A DNA stretch of 53,390 bases from NCBI GenBank assembly GCA_002069765.1, contig MWBZ01000021.1:1-53390 (forward strand), written 5' to 3'. The notes under the pieces were generated by a model, which saw only the letters and a program-made list of their open reading frames with translations, did no database searches and was not told where the DNA came from. Positions 8,213 to 16,806 of this stretch are shown here, one piece after another (the stretch's first letter is position 1; each line of letters opens with the position of its first letter). Made by a program: the position numbers and the translations under genes. The stretch is from a bacterium ADurb.Bin243. Lineage in GTDB: Bacteria; Muiribacteriota; UBA9980.

Positions 8213-9976
8213 TTATTTAAAAGCGGCCAGAGCTTCCGACGAGCCCCCGTTAATAATCGACATTACTTCGGGCGGAATTATGGTTATGCCGAGGATTTTT
8301 AGAAGCATCGCCAGTTCTTGCGAGCCCTTTTTGAATTCTATAAGTTCGCAGGCGTTGATAAAATCGGAGTAGCCGTATAAATTAAAGTTGGTGAGCCTTA
8401 TTATTGAATCGGCCGCCATGCCCTTCGCTTTTAAAAATTCCATACGCCTTTTTTGATAGCCAAGAAAATTTTCCGGGTCGCCGGGCTTTGCCTGCTCTTC
8501 GGCTTTGATAAGCTGCTCGATAGTGCCGGGGAGCTTATCTATCTGATAAGCGAAATCGCTTATATTGTCTATCTGGAATTCTATTTCTTTGTTGTTGAAG
8601 GCGCGCAATCGCGGTATCGCTTTTTCACGTATATGTATAAGCTTTTTAATTCTGGACGCATAGACGCTAAACCCCGCTTTTATCTGCTGCATAGTGTTAG
8701 CGTAGTTTTCGACGAGCTCGTATAAAAACGGGACGTCGTAGCCTAACTCTTCCATTTTAGCTATCGACTGTTCGCATTTAAAAGCGAATTCTATCGCCTC
8801 TTTTTCATACGATACGATTTCGGCTTCCAGCTCATAGCGGAGCATCGGGTTTTTTAACTTTTGATTAATCGATTCTATTTTCTTTTCGTCGAAGTAAAAC
8901 GCTCGGTTTTTTTCCATGTAGTTGGCTATTCTATAATATTTTCTGAAATTATCGTCGTAGGTTTCAAAGAGCTTTGCGGCTTCGCCCAGAGGCTTTGAAA
9001 GCATTTTTTCGAGCTCGCCGGTCGCCAGCTCCTGCTTTTTATAATTTTCGATCATCCTTTTATAGTAAGCCAGAAGCGTCGAATCGCCGGTCGGGTCCAG
9101 CTTGGCTTCGAGCTGCCCCATTTTGGTCACCGCGTCGTAATAACAGTCCGGGTCTTTTAACATTTTTTCAAATGCTGCCGCGTCTTCAGGTTTCATGCTC
9201 TTTGAATGCCTCTTTAACCTGGCTTCGAGCTTGTCCACTTTAGCCACCATCTTTTCAAAACCCCAGAAAGCCCTGCCTACATTGCGGATATCGCCTGTCA
9301 ACACTTTTTCTAGTTTTTTTGTCACATAGCCTTTTGAGGAAAAATCTTCCTTTATTTTTTTCATGAACATCTGCTTTGCCATATCGGCAATAGGTTTGAA
9401 GTCGGAACGCTCAGGGTTGCCCCACTCGTCTTTCGCTTTGCCGTCGCTGTAAAATAAAAATATTTCGCCCGTTCTGACCATTATCTCGAGGTCTTTAATT
9501 TCTTCTTCTGTTTCCGCCACGCGCATGCAGTCTTTGCGCGCTATTTTATTTAAAATTTCTTTGAACCTGGGGTGCAGATGATCTATCTGTATTTTTTCCA
9601 GCCGGTCTTTCAAAACTTTGAGCATTTCAAACCCGTTGTAAAAACGGTCGAATTCCTCCATTATTTCGGCGAGGCCTTTTTCTTTGACCGCTTTTTGCAG
9701 CTGCCAAACCACGAATTTTTTCGCTTTGAGATCCGCTATTTCTGGGTTGAAAAGTTCGTTGATGACGTTGTTGGGATTGCGATTTTCGCTTTCGTCGATC
9801 TGCTGGAGCTTATAAATGAGAGTGTTGAAGTCGTCGAACGACGGATCAGGCTTCGGGGCGATAAGAGAATCGAATACGAACTCCGGTATTTTGCTTTTAT
9901 ACTTTTTAACGAGCTCGATCGTGCGGTTGAAACGCTTAAGCATCATGGCCCGGGCCGTTGCGCTCTGATTTGACAT
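8213..9976 (-). CDS. Large helical protein of unknown function
   Basis: I do not recognise this protein. It is about 587 residues, highly charged and almost entirely helix-forming, with several heptad-like stretches and no signal peptide or membrane segment until a mildly hydrophobic C-terminus (LLKILGITIIPPEVMSI). The frame is open to an ATG at 10009. However, GGGGGAGGG lies a few bases before the ATG at 9976, so that start (MSNQSATARAMM) is chosen. It is monocistronic: an extended -10 promoter upstream and a bidirectional terminator downstream. Glycine and aromatic content is low, which fits a scaffold or coiled-coil protein rather than an enzyme, but this is only composition-based. Confidence 0.85.
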   Translation of the reverse strand: MSNQSATARAMMLKRFNRTIELVKKYKSKIPEFVFDSLIAPKPDPSFDDFNTLIYKLQQIDESENRNPNNVINELFNPEIADLKAKKFVVWQLQKAVKEKGLAEIMEEFDRFYNGFEMLKVLKDRLEKIQIDHLHPRFKEILNKIARKDCMRVAETEEEIKDLEIMVRTGEIFLFYSDGKAKDEWGNPERSDFKPIADMAKQMFMKKIKEDFSSKGYVTKKLEKVLTGDIRNVGRAFWGFEKMVAKVDKLEARLKRHSKSMKPEDAAAFEKMLKDPDCYYDAVTKMGQLEAKLDPTGDSTLLAYYKRMIENYKKQELATGELEKMLSKPLGEAAKLFETYDDNFRKYYRIANYMEKNRAFYFDEKKIESINQKLKNPMLRYELEAEIVSYEKEAIEFAFKCEQSIAKMEELGYDVPFLYELVENYANTMQQIKAGFSVYASRIKKLIHIREKAIPRLRAFNNKEIEFQIDNISDFAYQIDKLPGTIEQLIKAEEQAKPGDPENFLGYQKRRMEFLKAKGMAADSIIRLTNFNLYGYSDFINACELIEFKKGSQELAMLLKILGITIIPPEVMSIINGGSSEALAAFK

Positions 9977-10072
9977 ATGATTACCCTCCCCCGTTAAAGT
10001 CCCATGCATCGATTTCGTTTATGGCCGCTTTAGATATGATTTTTAAAAAGCTTTTTTAATGCTCCTATATTA

Positions 10073-10081
10073 ATTATATCA
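10073..10081 (-). promoter_or_regulatory. Extended -10 promoter for the 9976-8213 gene
   Basis: On the minus strand TGATATAAT reads from 10081 to 10073, about 97 bp upstream of the chosen ATG at 9976. The surrounding 10060-10200 region is strongly AT-rich, and the -35 position has no good match. Confidence 0.5.
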
Positions 10082-10236
10082 CATAAAATAATTAATTATA
10101 TTAAATTTTAATAATTACTAAAATTTAATATATATTTTTTTTTCACTTTAAACTATTAACTCATGATTAACTCATAGTATGAAATTTAATAATTGCTTTT
10201 TTTACGCAGGTAAAATAAATTTAATATTTTCTTGAT

Positions 10237-10431
10237 AAGGGAAGGCGAGGTGCCACGGCCCCTCCCTTCCCTTAAAATCCCTTCCAACCCCGAATTTGCC
10301 TGACGCTTTATTTTTGCCGGTTGCCGGCTTTTCTGCCGAAGCTTTAATTCCGCTATGCTCTTTTCGGCGACTGCCTAAATTTCTTCACTGCCTTTCGTTC
10401 GTTTGCAGACGCGCGCTTCGCTCGCGTCTGC
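10237..10431. other. Non-coding segment with strong hairpins
   Basis: Between the AT-rich promoter region and the repeat cluster there is no credible gene. Two strong dyads are visible. AAGGGAAGGCGAGG at 10237-10250 pairs with 10261-10273 with one bulged base. GCAGACGCG at 10405-10413 pairs with CGCGTCTGC at 10423-10431 around a GCTTCGC-type loop. Neither is followed by a convincing T-tract. They may be parts of an RNA or of degraded mobile DNA. Confidence 0.5.
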
Positions 10432-10553
10432 GCAGCAATAATGGCTTGCGGGTAAGTCTGCATTATGGTTTTTTAGTAGGCTTTTGAGTTAAACAAGCCT
10501 ATAAAAGTGCTTTCAGGTTGTAATTTATTGTTTAAGTTTTTTTTAAGCTCGTA

Positions 10554-10720
10554 GCAGGGGCCAGACAAAATTTTTGAGGAGCGTTGCGGAGGCTCTGGAG
10601 CCCAGGGATGGGCGAGAAGAGCCGAGCACGAGCGGCAAAAATCCTGGAGGGATTTTTGAACGAGTCTCCGAAAAAACTTGTCTGGCCCCTGCCCCAAACT
10701 ACCTGCTTAAAATGCATTCT
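10554..10720. repeat. MITE-like long inverted repeat with internal hairpins
   Basis: GCAGGGGCCAGACAA at 10554-10568 is exactly complementary to the end of the element at about 10678-10693. Pairing continues imperfectly inward (A/T-runs, then GGAG-CGTT against its partner). Inside is a perfect AAAAATCC/GGATTTTT hairpin (10637-10644 with 10650-10657). The right end (GAACG-GTC-CCGAAAAAA-TTGTCTGGC-CCTGCC) recurs at about 10811-10870 and 11031-11090. No transposase is present, so a non-autonomous element or structured RNA is likely. Small open frames here lack ribosome sites. Confidence 0.7.
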
Positions 10721-10739
10721 TAAATATTTTATATATAGA

Positions 10740-10958
10740 GCTCGCAGGGCGAGCCCCAGCCTTAACTATTTACTATTCACTGTTCGCTATGCACTAATAA
10801 ATTTTCGCTGAGGGATTTTCGAACGCGTCCCCGAAAAAATTTGTCTGGCGCCCTGCCCTAAACTACCAGCTAAAACACAAAGGAACTTGTTTAAAATTTA
10901 AATAATAGCCGAATAAAATTTTAAGAGCTGATATGCGAAGTATTGATTTATATATAGA
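10740..10958. repeat. Repeat unit 1: GCTCGC-AGG-GCGAGC palindrome, heptad array, MITE-like right end
   Basis: The unit begins with the palindrome at 10740-10754, then CCCCAGCC. About five degenerate heptamers of CACTATN type follow at 10761-10800, then the right-end segment shared with the 10554-10720 element (10811-10870), then an AT-rich tail. The next unit starts 219 bp later with the same order, so this is a tandem duplication of a composite block. Confidence 0.75.
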
Positions 10959-11098
10959 GCTCGCAGGGCGAGCCCCAGCCATAACTCTGCACTATCCACT
11001 CTACACTATGCACTAATAAATTTTACCTGAAGGCTTTTAGAACGCGTCCACGAAAAAAACTTGTCCGGCGCCCTGCCCAAATCAATTGCTAAAATGCA
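10959..11098. repeat. Repeat unit 2 of the same composite block
   Basis: The palindrome GCTCGC-AGG-GCGAGC lies at 10959-10973, degenerate CACTATN heptamers at about 10981-11020, and the shared right end at 11031-11090. It differs from unit 1 by scattered substitutions, so the duplication is not recent. The remaining 130 bp up to the ankyrin gene hold nothing recognisable. Confidence 0.75.
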
Positions 11099-11229
11099 AA
11101 AAAACACCCGAAATAGAATAATTTAAATTTCTTTACTATTTTAATTTTTTTTGCTAAAATTGAAATTGACTAAACAAGGCTTGCGGTTTGAATCCACATA
11201 TCTTTATTAAAATTTAACCGGGGGTTGAA

Positions 11230-11916
11230 ATGAGTGAAATAACCGGCGATTTGAATGCTGTATGCGAAAAAATCAAAGACGGCGATATTAATTTTCTGAT
11301 GGATACCTTCCGGCTGAAACCCGAACTGCTGCACGAGCGCGTTAACGGCGAAACGTTCCTGCATTTGGCGGTTTCAAACAATAAAAAAGAAATTACCGAT
11401 TTTTTCATGCTGCGCGGCATCGGCGTCAACGAAAAGAACGATAGGGGCGAAACGCCTTTGCATAAAGCTAATTCAAAGGAATTGATCGAGCTTTTATTGT
11501 CGCGCGGCGCCGATATCAACTCGAAAGACTCTAAAGGCCGCACTTTCGTTCACAACGGCGCACTGCACAACAATTGCCCGCTCGTAGATTTTATGGCGCT
11601 CAAAGGCGCCGACCTCAACATAAAAACAGTCAACGGCGTTACCGCGCTAATGCAGGCAGTCGCCGGCGGCCATCTTAAAATGATCGAACTTCTTATAAGC
11701 ATGGGCGCAGATGTCAACCTGCAGGACGAATTCGGCGATACGGCCCTTCACTCCGCCGTGCTTTACGAAAACCCGGAAATAGTTAAACTGCTCGCGCTTC
11801 ACGGCGCGAACGTGAATATCAAAAATAACGACGAAATGACGCCGCTCGCCGAAGCGCACAGCAAAAACATGCTCAGGATAATGCAGCTTCTCATGCAGTT
11901 CGGCGCGAAAGAATGA
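11230..11916 (+). CDS. Ankyrin-repeat protein
   Basis: This is a 228-residue protein without signal peptide. After a helical N-terminus it carries about five ankyrin repeats from residue 38 on. Consensus cores are GETFLHLAV, RGETPLHKA, KGRTFVHNGA, GVTALMQAVAGGHLKMIELLISMGADVNLQD, and DTALHSAVLYENPEIVKLLALHGANVNIKN, with a final MTPLAEA capping repeat. Ankyrin stacks bind proteins, but nothing here shows the partner. GGGG lies 7 bp before the ATG. It could share a transcript with the zinc-ribbon gene 72 bp downstream. It follows directly on the repeat cluster, so its promoter may lie inside or at the edge of repeated DNA. Confidence 0.92.
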   Translation: MSEITGDLNAVCEKIKDGDINFLMDTFRLKPELLHERVNGETFLHLAVSNNKKEITDFFMLRGIGVNEKNDRGETPLHKANSKELIELLLSRGADINSKDSKGRTFVHNGALHNNCPLVDFMALKGADLNIKTVNGVTALMQAVAGGHLKMIELLISMGADVNLQDEFGDTALHSAVLYENPEIVKLLALHGANVNIKNNDEMTPLAEAHSKNMLRIMQLLMQFGAKE

Positions 11917-11988
11917 AAGCTAAAAAATTATCCGCCCGCCCAATGCCATGTGAAAATAAAACGCCGTTTCAGAAAAGGTGAATGAGTT

Positions 11989-12240
11989 ATGCCGTTAATA
12001 GAATTTGAATGTGAAAAATGCGATATAGTCTTCGAAAAAGTTTTCGCGCTCAGATCGGATTTTAAAGAAGGCGAAGTGGAATGCCCCGAATGCGCTTCTA
12101 AAGAGGCCGTTAAAAGGCTTTTCAACGCCATGACGCAGGCTAAGTTTCTGCTGAGCAAGACTAAAAAAATCAATCTTATAGATAAGGGATATAAACTTTC
12201 TAAAGGCCAGACGCCGCCGGGGTTGAAAAGGCTTAACTGA
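11989..12240 (+). CDS. FmdB-type zinc-ribbon protein
   Basis: This 83-residue protein begins MPLIEFECEKCDIVFEK, with CxxC at residues 8-11 and a second CPEC pair near residues 36-39, the layout of the FmdB/CxxC_CxxC_SSSS putative regulatory family. The basic C-terminal tail (GYKLSKGQTPPGLKRLN) is linker-like. Members are short zinc-ribbon proteins of unclear function, first noted in formamidase and amidase operons. AAGGTGA precedes the ATG. The gene runs convergently into moaC, with only 6 bp between the two stop codons and no terminator visible. Confidence 0.85.
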   Translation: MPLIEFECEKCDIVFEKVFALRSDFKEGEVECPECASKEAVKRLFNAMTQAKFLLSKTKKINLIDKGYKLSKGQTPPGLKRLN

Positions 12241-12246
12241 AAGGGC

Positions 12247-12777
12247 TTATGCTATCCAATCGCCTATGTCTTTTTCGGACTCTTCGAAAATATTATCGTT
12301 TTTGAATATTCCGCTTTTGCCGCCGCTTTTATATATCAGCTCGCAGTCGGTTATCTTTATTTTTTTCGATACAGCCTTGCACATGTCGTATATGGCGGCA
12401 GCGGAGGCCTGGGCCGCTATTATGGCTTCCATTTCAACGCCGGTAGTTTCACATGTCTTTGCGAGAGTATAAACGAGTATCGAACAGGCTTCTTTTTGTA
12501 AAACGAATTTGACGTCGCAGCAGCTTAAAAAAATAGGATGGCAGAGCGGTATCAGCTCCGCCGTTTTTTTCGCCGCCATGACGGCCGCGATTTTAGAAAC
12601 CGCAAATATATCGCCTTTTTCAACGCCGGAACATGATATTTTTTTGAAAGTGGCGCGGTCGAAAACTACCTTTATACGCGCGACAGCCGAACGGGCCGTT
12701 CTGGCTTTAGCGGATACGTCAACCATTTTAGCTTTGTTGTTTTCGTCTAAATGCGTGAAACCGTTTGCGTTTTTCAT
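12247..12777 (-). CDS. moaC: Cyclic pyranopterin monophosphate synthase MoaC
   Basis: This 176-residue protein carries all MoaC signatures: MVDVS near the start, the K54-G-D catalytic-lysine region, IPLCHP with H80, TGVEMEA, and YDMCKA with D131 and K134. It makes cyclic pyranopterin phosphate in molybdenum/tungsten cofactor biosynthesis. Length is slightly above the usual 160, owing to a C-terminal tail. GGAG lies 8 bp before the ATG. It shares a strand with, and sits 18 bp after, the secreted hydrolase gene, with which it is probably co-transcribed by chance of position. The likely in-window client is the pterin enzyme encoded at 49351-51516. Confidence 0.96.
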   Translation of the reverse strand: MKNANGFTHLDENNKAKMVDVSAKARTARSAVARIKVVFDRATFKKISCSGVEKGDIFAVSKIAAVMAAKKTAELIPLCHPIFLSCCDVKFVLQKEACSILVYTLAKTCETTGVEMEAIIAAQASAAAIYDMCKAVSKKIKITDCELIYKSGGKSGIFKNDNIFEESEKDIGDWIA

Positions 12778-12795
12778 CGTTTTCTCCGTTGATTA

Positions 12796-13833
12796 TTAAT
12801 GCGCCGAAATAAAAGGCTTTATGAAATGGTAGTAGGCGTCGCGCTTAAAATCGCTGAATGCGTTGTAAGCACCGGTCGAATACATAAATTTTAGCGCGGG
12901 ATCTATGCCGCACTTTCCATCTATTATTTGAAGCTTCTTATATCCGGCGATACAGGGCTGCCCGACAGAAACATATGCGCATGGCGGCTCTCCCGCGCGG
13001 CTGACGAGAACCATCGAAGATATCGTGCCGCCGTCGAATTTTGCGGAGCCGTAGTCCAGATCTGGATGGCGGCATATATTGAAATCGTTATATTCTCCGC
13101 GCTCTCCGTGATCGCGGGATACGGCCATCAAATCTAAAGCTCCGAGCGTTTTTTTGCCTTCGGAAACGAGCCGTTTCGCGCGACCGAGCCGGCCAGCCGA
13201 GCTTTTATTTACAGGCAGGCCCTGATATTTAACCATGGGTTCGAGATGGTAGTGGTTGGTCTGGCATACCGCTCCGTTGATTATTATTTTATAGTCGTAG
13301 TGCATCTCGTCCACCACTTCTACCAGGCACATCTTTTTGGCGTCGGCGACGATATAGTTCATGGCGCTGCCGAGTAAACCCGCTTTCAGGACTTTTTCGA
13401 TAAATTCATCCACCGAAGCCACGGCGGATAATATTCGCCCGGGATGATATACGCTGTAAGGCCTGCCGCGGAAATTGAAATTTATTTTATTGGGAGGCGA
13501 TGAAGATACGCAGATAAGCCCTTTTTCGTTGATGCCCATCGTATAAGCCAGAAGGTCTTTTTCGCCTGCCGATATGTTTTTGACGCCTATAAAAAAATAA
13601 CCGCCGTCTTTTTTGACGAAATCCAGAGATTGAACAAATCGTGAGTTGCGGTCACGGTTTTTCAAAACCAGGCTTCCGCCCCCTCGGGCGCTGTAACCCG
13701 CGAGCCCGATAAGCGTGCACTCGTCGTCCGATGCGCCGGCATGCGCGCCTGCGGCCATAAAGAAGAAACAACATGTTATAATAAAAACGCAAAGAATGAA
13801 TTTCGTTAAAGATACGCGTAATTCGGATTTCAA
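12796..13833 (-). CDS. Secreted C45/AAT-type Ntn hydrolase
   Basis: This is a 345-residue protein. A hydrophobic signal peptide (about residues 12-32, ending AHA) is followed by SDDEC39TLIGL and SLVLKNRD. A Cys followed 15-20 residues later by a KNRD-like motif is the mature N-terminus pattern of the C45/acyl-CoA:6-aminopenicillanate acyltransferase-like Ntn-hydrolase group. C39 would be the nucleophile freed by signal or propeptide removal. Later blocks (GINEKGLICVSSSP, MNYIVADAKKMCLVEV, TNHYHL) also fit that fold. The start is TTG at 13833: only this start gives a full signal peptide, and AAGG lies upstream. Substrate class (amide, acyl-amino acid or peptide) is not readable. Confidence 0.8.
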   Translation of the reverse strand: MKSELRVSLTKFILCVFIITCCFFFMAAGAHAGASDDECTLIGLAGYSARGGGSLVLKNRDRNSRFVQSLDFVKKDGGYFFIGVKNISAGEKDLLAYTMGINEKGLICVSSSPPNKINFNFRGRPYSVYHPGRILSAVASVDEFIEKVLKAGLLGSAMNYIVADAKKMCLVEVVDEMHYDYKIIINGAVCQTNHYHLEPMVKYQGLPVNKSSAGRLGRAKRLVSEGKKTLGALDLMAVSRDHGERGEYNDFNICRHPDLDYGSAKFDGGTISSMVLVSRAGEPPCAYVSVGQPCIAGYKKLQIIDGKCGIDPALKFMYSTGAYNAFSDFKRDAYYHFIKPFISAH

Positions 13834-13904
13834 TTTAATACCAGCCTTTTTAGTAAATTAAAATGTGGTTCTTTCTTATACTTTATGGGTAAATTTTTAA
13901 AATT

Positions 13905-14046
13905 AAGTTAAGAGCTCAGAGTGGAGAGCTGAGAACTAAAGGACTTTTGGAAATTTCAATAAGGCATTTTAAATCTTTTATATGTAAAGCTCGCAGGGCG
14001 AGCCCCAGCCTTAACTGTTCACTATCCACTCTGCACTATTCACTGA
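13905..14046. repeat. Third copy of the palindrome/heptad repeat, with an inverted heptad array
   Basis: The same GCTCGC-AGG-GCGAGC palindrome is at 13989-14003, followed by CCCCAGCC and five CACTATN-type heptamers at 14011-14045. On its left, at about 13908-13936, a purine-rich array with the same 7-bp period is the reverse-strand version (GAGCTCA, GAGTGGA, GAGCTGA). The MITE-like right end found with the other copies is missing. It separates two minus-strand genes. Confidence 0.7.
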
Positions 14047-14085
14047 TTAACTTACCAGCACAAAAAGAAAAAGAGCCAGATATTG

Positions 14086-15891
14086 TTATAACATATCCGC
14101 GGGCGTCAGCGTTTTTGAACGCGAATATTTATTGGAGGCCGCCGTGAGAGCCATATATGCCGCGCCGGCGAGCAGCAGGGAAAAAATTTGAGCGACGATT
14201 AAAATTTGAATATCGAAATAATATTTTACCGCGGCGTTCATGTCGGGCAGTTCGTTTTTTATAACCGGCCCGAAACGGAAGATGTAATAAGCGCACTGCG
14301 TAACGAGCGTGAACGAAAGGTAAAAGTTGAACTCTATGAAAACCGGGAAAAACACGTAATTAAGCCATGTAAAGAGACGCTTGTGCATCAGGAAATAATT
14401 GAGCACCAGCGGGGTGTATGAAAGAAGCAGAGCGCAGACCGTTTCGATGCGCCTTTTATCCATGAAAGAATTGAAATAATCGAAGCTGTTGAAATCGGAC
14501 ATCGAAAAATTATAGCCGTGAAAAAAATATATTCCGTAGTATATGCTGTAAAAAATTATTACCTGAGCCAGAGCCGAGAAAAGCCTGTACTGGTTTTTAA
14601 ATTTCTTTATCAGAAAGAATAAAAATATCGAAAGCATGAAGCCGAGATAGAAGAAACGGTAAAGCTTTTTATACGATCTGCTATCGCCGGTGAGCCTTTT
14701 AAATTCGATATCTATTTTTTTTTCGTAGGCCTCGAGTTTAACGAGCGCATCCGGGTAATTCGACCCCGACGTTTTCTCTATGTCTTCAATGTAGGCTTCG
14801 CAGTCGAAAATACGCGTGGCTTCGGTTTGAGAAGATTTGAGATAGCTCTTGTAGAACTCGGATTTTTGATATAAGACGCTTTTAATTTTAAGCAGCTTTA
14901 AATAATCGGAAAATGAAAAAATACGGGCCAGAAAAGAACCGGTGTTAAGATACGGAACGGGAATTCCCAGAAGCGCGCAGATCGTAGGGCAGATATCGGT
15001 CTGGTTGATGTTTATGAATTTTATATTTCCGCTTATCACATCGGGGCCCGAAAGCATGAAAAGCGCGTTTACGACATCGGCTTCGCCTCCGCCATGGCCG
15101 CCTTTGAGAACGTGTCCGTGGTCGCTGACTATGAGCACATAGCGGTCGTTTATAAGAGACGAGCCGAGAAAGGTTTTTAAAATGTCGTCGAGTTTTTGCA
15201 TGTGGACTTTAAACTCATGGCCGGTCCTCCCGAAAAGGTGAGAGGTCTTATCGAGGCCGGGCAAATGTATAACGGCGAAAGCAGGCTTTTCGTGACGGAT
15301 ATTACTCATCGCATTAGACATTATTTGTGAATCCAGCTGGATTATATTGGAATTGTCAGCTTTAAAATCGGCGTAGTAGGAAACGTCGGCGGAGTCTCCG
15401 TAGGCTTTTTTCCAGTCGCTGTGAGCGAAAACCGCGGTTTTAAAAGACCTGCTCCTGGCCGAGGATAGAACGTTCTCGCAGGGCTTGAATTTGATCGTAT
15501 CGCCGGGCGGCGATATGAACCCGTGAATATAAGGAGGCGCTCCGGTAAGGAAGGTGGTCCATGAGGTAAGCGATAAAGTAGGCTGCATTATTTCTATTCT
15601 AGAAAAAACGGCTTTCTTTTTAAATAAGTTCAAAGAGGACAGCATTTCTGAATCTGAATAAGAAAGGCCGTCTATGACTATTAATATGAGCTGTCTTGTT
15701 ATAGAAGTGGCGGATGTTTTCACCGGATCGCTTTTGGAATAATAAAAAGGAGCGGCTATATCGTTTTTGTAATATATGAGAGAGTTATAAGAAAAATAAG
15801 CGAGCGAAGAAAAGATGACGCTTATTAATACCGAAAAAATAACGTAAATAAATAAGTCTTTTTTATTTTTTTGAGTTAATGAATCTAACAT
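14086..15891 (-). CDS. Membrane-anchored alkaline-phosphatase-superfamily phosphodiesterase/transferase
   Basis: The 601-residue protein has an N-terminal membrane anchor (about 12-36), then a large extracytoplasmic catalytic domain. Metal and nucleophile motifs visible in order are LIVIDGLS (D74), QPTLSLTSWTTFLTG (candidate nucleophile Thr), LPGLDKTSHLFG, and SDHGHVLKGGHGGGE. Four to five C-terminal membrane segments follow after about residue 410. This layout resembles type I phosphodiesterases/nucleotide pyrophosphatases and GPI or lipid phosphoethanolamine transferases. A role in modifying a lipid or surface glycan headgroup is inferred. It lies 36 bp after the DUF4105-like gene in one minus-strand operon. 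No clear Shine-Dalgarno site is seen. Confidence 0.82.
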   Translation of the reverse strand: MLDSLTQKNKKDLFIYVIFSVLISVIFSSLAYFSYNSLIYYKNDIAAPFYYSKSDPVKTSATSITRQLILIVIDGLSYSDSEMLSSLNLFKKKAVFSRIEIMQPTLSLTSWTTFLTGAPPYIHGFISPPGDTIKFKPCENVLSSARSRSFKTAVFAHSDWKKAYGDSADVSYYADFKADNSNIIQLDSQIMSNAMSNIRHEKPAFAVIHLPGLDKTSHLFGRTGHEFKVHMQKLDDILKTFLGSSLINDRYVLIVSDHGHVLKGGHGGGEADVVNALFMLSGPDVISGNIKFININQTDICPTICALLGIPVPYLNTGSFLARIFSFSDYLKLLKIKSVLYQKSEFYKSYLKSSQTEATRIFDCEAYIEDIEKTSGSNYPDALVKLEAYEKKIDIEFKRLTGDSRSYKKLYRFFYLGFMLSIFLFFLIKKFKNQYRLFSALAQVIIFYSIYYGIYFFHGYNFSMSDFNSFDYFNSFMDKRRIETVCALLLSYTPLVLNYFLMHKRLFTWLNYVFFPVFIEFNFYLSFTLVTQCAYYIFRFGPVIKNELPDMNAAVKYYFDIQILIVAQIFSLLLAGAAYMALTAASNKYSRSKTLTPADML

Positions 15892-15927
15892 TTCAAATTT
15901 TTACAACCGCTATTTTAATTTGTTTTA

Positions 15928-16743
15928 CTATTCCGCTTCGAACGGCGGCAGTTTTTCTTTTATAAGGCCGTGGACCCTGAATATGAACTCGTTAAAGACA
16001 GGAACGCAGAATATAGGGTTAAAGATTATCTTATGAACCAGCCAGTGGTTGAATTGCTGATATGAAGGCAGAACAGTGTTGACCAGTTCGAACATATTAT
16101 TTATACAATTATTATTGACCAGATGGTATTTTTCATTGGCCGCGCGGGTGCTGGCGATATTTATGGCGTTTAAAAACAAAGCTTTTTTCTGCTTTTCGCT
16201 CAGATCGAGCTTATAAAGCATGAGTCTTCGCCCTGTGCAGTAAGCGAGCCTGAAATAATCTTCTTTAGACATAAATTGAAATAAAAAAAACTCGTTGTTT
16301 TTGCTCTTGTAAATCATCTGGCCCGAACATACGAGACCGAACGTTTTATAACCGTCGCCGCTTTCGGCGGGCGCGTCCTGCTTGAACTCGAACCACAGGC
16401 AGTTATGAGTGCAAATGCTCCTTAAAAACTCGTAACAGGCAAGCGGCTCGATTATTAGATAAACGTCTTCAAGGGCGTCCGCGTTTACGTGAAGCTGCTT
16501 CCACGAAGGCTTCAGGCTCGAAGGGTTTTTCATGTAAAGCTCTGCGTTATCTATGCCGCAGCGGACGTTTGAAAGAAGATAATTTTCGGCCGTGGTATTC
16601 TGGATTTGCAACGCCCTGAAAAGGTTTGAAGGATAATTCCCCTTCATAGCCAGGGCAGGATTTAAACGCGCCTCGATTACTACGGATAAAATTATAGCAA
16701 AAGAAATTAAAAATAAAAATAAAAACTTATTTTTTTTTAACAT
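15928..16743 (-). CDS. Membrane-anchored DUF4105-like protein
   Basis: This 271-residue protein has an N-terminal hydrophobic segment (residues 6-24) and is otherwise soluble. The stretch YHLVNNNCINNMFELVNTVLP matches the Asn-Asn-Cys core of DUF4105/Lnb N-terminal-type periplasmic domains, a papain-like Cys-protease-type fold. Upstream, LKPSWKQLHV and TFGLVCSGQMI are compatible with the family. The assignment is by motif only and tentative. The gene is first in an operon with the phosphatase-superfamily protein and has a good divergent sigma70 promoter. A joint envelope role with its neighbour is inferred from position alone. Confidence 0.65.
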   Translation of the reverse strand: MLKKNKFLFLFLISFAIILSVVIEARLNPALAMKGNYPSNLFRALQIQNTTAENYLLSNVRCGIDNAELYMKNPSSLKPSWKQLHVNADALEDVYLIIEPLACYEFLRSICTHNCLWFEFKQDAPAESGDGYKTFGLVCSGQMIYKSKNNEFFLFQFMSKEDYFRLAYCTGRRLMLYKLDLSEKQKKALFLNAINIASTRAANEKYHLVNNNCINNMFELVNTVLPSYQQFNHWLVHKIIFNPIFCVPVFNEFIFRVHGLIKEKLPPFEAE

Positions 16744-16753
16744 TATGTAAATT

Positions 16754-16783
16754 ACTATACCATAGATTAAAGATTAAAGTCAA
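16754..16783 (-). promoter_or_regulatory. Sigma70 promoter for the 16743-14086 operon
   Basis: On the minus strand TTGACT (16783-16778), an 18-bp spacer and TATAGT (16759-16754) preceded by TGG give a strong extended promoter just upstream of the ATG. It stands back to back with the C25-protease promoter, with 23 bp between the two -35 boxes. Confidence 0.75.
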
Positions 16784-16806
16784 AAGATAATTTTTTTAAT
16801 TATTAC

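Noticed and set aside
10473-10811. Small open frames of about 60-75 codons on both strands inside the repeat cluster
   Set aside because: They lie across inverted-repeat arms, lack ribosome sites and are compositionally odd; the repeat structure explains the open frames.
10761-11020. Possible CRISPR array
   Set aside because: The repeating unit is a degenerate 7-mer without spacers of constant length, and no cas genes are near.
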